DNA of 20,242 bases, from NCBI GenBank assembly GCA_027600665.1, contig JADGJL010000479.1:1-20242 (forward strand), given 5' to 3'. This DNA comes from Irineochytrium annulatum (lineage: Eukaryota > Chytridiomycota > Chytridiomycetes > Chytridiales > Chytridiaceae). A model generated the notes under the pieces. It did no database searches and was not told the DNA's origin. It was given only the letters and a program-made list of their open reading frames with translations. A program made the position numbers and the translations under genes. Below, one piece after another: positions 18,222 through 20,242 of this stretch; the stretch's first letter is position 1, and every line of letters begins with the position of its first letter.

Positions 18222-18632
18222 ATGCGCTTCTTCACCGTCACCACCGCCGTCCTTCTTGTTCTGGCCGCCGCCGCCCCCAAGGTTGCCTTCGGTGAGTTTG
18301 CGTTATGAATCTCGCGCCGGACATTATCCGGGCACGGGCATTCTACCCCCTCACGAGCTCCCCTGAGCGCTCTCTCCAGGCTAAGCCTCCACTCCCTCAC
18401 GACTAATTCCTTTATCCCGTTTCCACCCGCCGACGAGGCCGCCGTTGAGGAGCTCAAGGTCGACGAGAAGAGCTCCGTCGCGGGCGCCGCCGCTCAGGCC
18501 GCCCTCGATGAGTACAACAAGGAGTACAAGTCGGATTACTACTACAACGCCGGTGGGCGCGCCGTCAACATCGCGACCCCGCTCACGGTCGTCGGTGCTC
18601 TGGCCGCCCTCGCGGGTTTGGCTCTCTACTGA
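18222..18632 (+). CDS. Small secreted protein, tandem paralog 2 (abnormal splice acceptor)
   Basis: Aligned with paralog 1, exon 1 is 18222-18291 and exon 2 is 18430-18632. Together they give 90 residues: a signal peptide (MRFFTVTTAVLLVLAAAAPK, then VAF), then ADEAAVEELKVDEKSS, an Ala-rich part, a longer Tyr-rich patch (KEYKSDYYYNAGGRA) and the tail TPLTVVGALAALAGLALY. The donor (GTGAGT) and a branch-like GACTAAT are good. At the position where paralog 1 has TTAAG, however, this copy has ACCCG, so there is no AG. The nearest upstream AG sites (CTCCAG at about 18379, CTAAG) give the wrong phase from this donor. The next AG downstream (GACGAG) would need a different donor. Either another splice pattern is used, or the copy has recently lost normal splicing. 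The coding part itself is intact and conserved, which argues for recent or continuing function. Confidence 0.65.
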
Positions 18633-18895
18633 AAAAAAAATGTAGAGGATAGGGGCCTGGCGGGATTGCATCATATGCAGGTTAGAGTTGCTGGGACGGT
18701 GCTGTGAGGTAAAAACCCCGGTGGTTGGGATCAATTGGTAATATAGAACTCGTTTGCGACTGTAATACTTGCTATCGGCTGCATTATGAGTTAAGACAGG
18801 GAGAGTGTTTACTTATCCTTCTTCTACCTTCCATGTTAAGTACTGCCTGTCAAAACGTTGTGCATATTGCAATCTTCAATCCCGAACACTCCATC
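18633..18895. other. Intergenic region, 3' flank of paralog 2 and promoter of the MOSC gene
   Basis: The first 140 bases hold a flank similar to that of paralog 1 (GGTAATATAGAACTCG, then TTGCGACTGTAATACTT). The rest should carry the promoter of the MOSC gene at 18896. I see no other gene. Confidence 0.4.
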
Positions 18896-20029
18896 ATGTG
18901 GACACTGGTCGTCGCGGCCCTCCAGCTGATCGCGCAGTCGATCGAGGCCTCCAAGAGGAAGCTCGCGCCCGAGGTCAAGGATGCCTCTGTCACCGCCCTG
19001 AACATCTACCCCGTGAAATCCTGCGCGGCCATAACCGTGAAATCCTGGTACATCGACAAATGCGGATTCGAGCTCGACAGGCAGTGGTTGATTGTCGATG
19101 CGGATATGAAGGTTTCGAATTATTATGTTATGTTTTTCGTACGTGCGTGTTGATCTGCTGCGTTTTAGATGATGACCCAGCGCGACACGCCCAAGATGGT
19201 ACTAATCAAACCGCGCTTGGATGCGAAGCTGGACACGCCCGGAGCTTATGCCAGAGGCGGACGTTTGATCTTGAGCGCGCCGGGGATGAAGAAGGATCTC
19301 TCGGTTGAGTTCAGGAAGTAAGTTTTTAAAAGCCGCAATTATTGGTTCATATCGCAGTGCAATCCTAACTGCTCCCGACAAATTAGGACCTTTGACGGCC
19401 TCCCGACGCACAAGTTCAAGGTTTTCAGCGATTCCGTGGAGGGCATCGACGAAGGTGACGACGCCTCCGAGTGGCTCAGCGAGTTCCTCGGCCGTCCGTG
19501 CCGCCTCATGATCAAAAGCCCCGCCTTTACCCGCGAGCTCCAGCCTAAGCATACCCCGCCCCGCTCATACCTGGACCACCACCCGCAGACGGGCTTTTCG
19601 GACGGCTTCCCCTTCCTTATCCTCTCCGAGCCCTCGGTCCGCGACCTGCGCGCCCGCGTCAGCGCGGGCACGGCCGTCAGCCACCTGAACTTCCGCCCAA
19701 ACATCGTCGTCGACGGCAGCTTCACCGCGCATGCCGAGGACTGGTGGAAGCGCGTGCAGGTTGGCGATGTGCCGTTTTACATCGCGAGCCGATGCGGGAG
19801 GTGCACGATGCCCGGGAACGATCCTACGACGGGCGTGATGGGGAAGGAACCCGTCAAGGTTATCAGCCAGTACAGGAGGGTGGACCCGGGGAGCAAGTAT
19901 GAGAGCTGCTTTGGGATGAATGCTATTGCGGGGAGGACGGGTTGCAAGGTTTCGGTCGGCGACAAAATTGACGTTGTGGAGGTTACCGAGCAGCATGACA
20001 TGAAGAAGGGGATTTGGAAGGAGGAGTGA
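18896..20029 (+). CDS. MOSC-domain protein, mARC/YcbX-like molybdenum-cofactor enzyme
   Basis: Exons 18896-19111, 19169-19317 and 19387-20029 join to 335 residues. The N-terminus (MWTLVVAALQLIAQSIEASK) is a short hydrophobic anchor, as in mitochondrial outer-membrane mARC. The MOSC N-terminal beta-barrel follows: VTALNIYPVKSCAAITV, GFELDRQWLIVDADMK, then MMTQRDTPKMVLIKPRL. The MOSC domain proper includes GFPFLILSEPSVRDLRARV, HLNFRPNIVVDG and SRCGRCTMPGNDPTTGVMGK. By alignment, Cys261 in the last motif is the residue that binds molybdenum in mARC proteins. With cytochrome b5 and its reductase, these enzymes reduce N-hydroxylated compounds. The first intron donor, GTTTCG, is weak, but its use gives an in-frame join (ADMK/MMTQ) at a family-conserved position. 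The frame is also open further upstream to 18725; the ATG at 18896 is chosen because it starts the anchor. Confidence 0.87.
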
Positions 20030-20242
20030 TTGGCATCTCTTGTTTGAAGTTGCGAACAGTTCGGTTACTTCAGTCGTTATGGACAATTATGTATGTAAAA
20101 AAAGGTGAAGACTTGGTTGAACGTGCTTTCGCAGAACGCGTAGACCCGCCAGAAGGATCGTGCCCGGCACGGATACCGACGACGGTGGAGGTCAACCAAG
20201 GCGCTCGGTGGTGCCCGGCTGTGAGGGCGCATGCGAAAGTAC
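20030..20242. other. Right edge, 3' flank and possible start of another gene
   Basis: The 3' UTR of the MOSC gene occupies the start. From about 20090 to the edge, GC content rises and one plus-strand frame is open (KKGEDLVERAFAERVDPPEG...). A minus-strand frame is open too, ending at a stop near 20079. The DNA is too short to tell which, if either, is coding. Confidence 0.3.

Noticed and set aside
18194..18734. Minus-strand open frames across paralog 2
   Set aside because: Paralog 2 is conserved with paralog 1 on the plus strand in both exons, so the minus-strand frames are antisense.
1..20242. CRISPR arrays, bacterial operons or Shine-Dalgarno-led genes
   Set aside because: There are no spaced direct repeats of the right kind, and the genes contain spliceosomal introns, so the DNA is eukaryotic.

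Overview
The window looks like nuclear DNA of a filamentous or zoosporic fungus, with an early-diverging lineage favoured but not proven. The genes are GC-rich, sit close together on both strands, and are split by short (about 45-150 bp) GT-AG introns. They include a mitochondrial ribosomal protein, an AIM24-family protein, a DAL5-type permease and a fungal TauD-type dioxygenase. A TIR-ankyrin protein is unusual for Dikarya, which is why a basal fungus is suspected. I rebuilt the spliced models by hand. Each one closes in frame with recognisable family motifs, apart from the second small secreted protein, whose acceptor site is abnormal.

Left part (1-2.7 kb): an F-box protein runs off the left edge on the minus strand. 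It is followed by a Ser/Thr-rich surface-protein locus that appears to be rearranged. Its repeats and GPI-like tail lie on the minus strand, while a signal peptide with similar Ser/Thr repeats lies head-to-head on the plus strand. A minus-strand TATA box sits just beyond. This is the layout expected if about 0.3 kb carrying the 5' UTR and N-terminus had been inverted.

Metabolic block (3.0-6.9 kb): a DAL5/ACS-family MFS permease (minus) and a TauD-family Fe(II)/2-oxoglutarate dioxygenase (plus) are divergently transcribed from a shared 0.7-kb promoter. This is a plausible uptake-plus-oxidation module for sulfonates or a similar organic anion.

Mitochondrial block (7.6-10.3 kb): an AIM24-family protein and mitochondrial ribosomal protein bS18m, both minus. 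bS18m is divergent from a small single-pass EF-hand protein on the plus strand. Two coding-like but unassigned stretches, at 7.0-7.4 and 9.1-9.4 kb, lie between these genes.

TIR-ankyrin gene (11.5-14.9 kb, minus, six exons): the most striking gene. The 958-residue protein has a Cys-Cys/basic N-terminus, a coiled coil, a TIR domain with the candidate NADase glutamate in place, and about 18 ankyrin repeats. Many of the repeats alternate between two types.

Right part (15.6-20.0 kb): an MGMT/Ogt-type DNA alkyltransferase (minus), two tandem paralogous genes for small secreted proteins (plus) and a MOSC-domain mARC-like protein (plus). Between the two paralogs lies a minus-strand fragment of the 3' end of 18S rRNA, with a paired (compensatory) change in its last helix. 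The remaining intergenic stretches contain promoters and nothing else that I can support.
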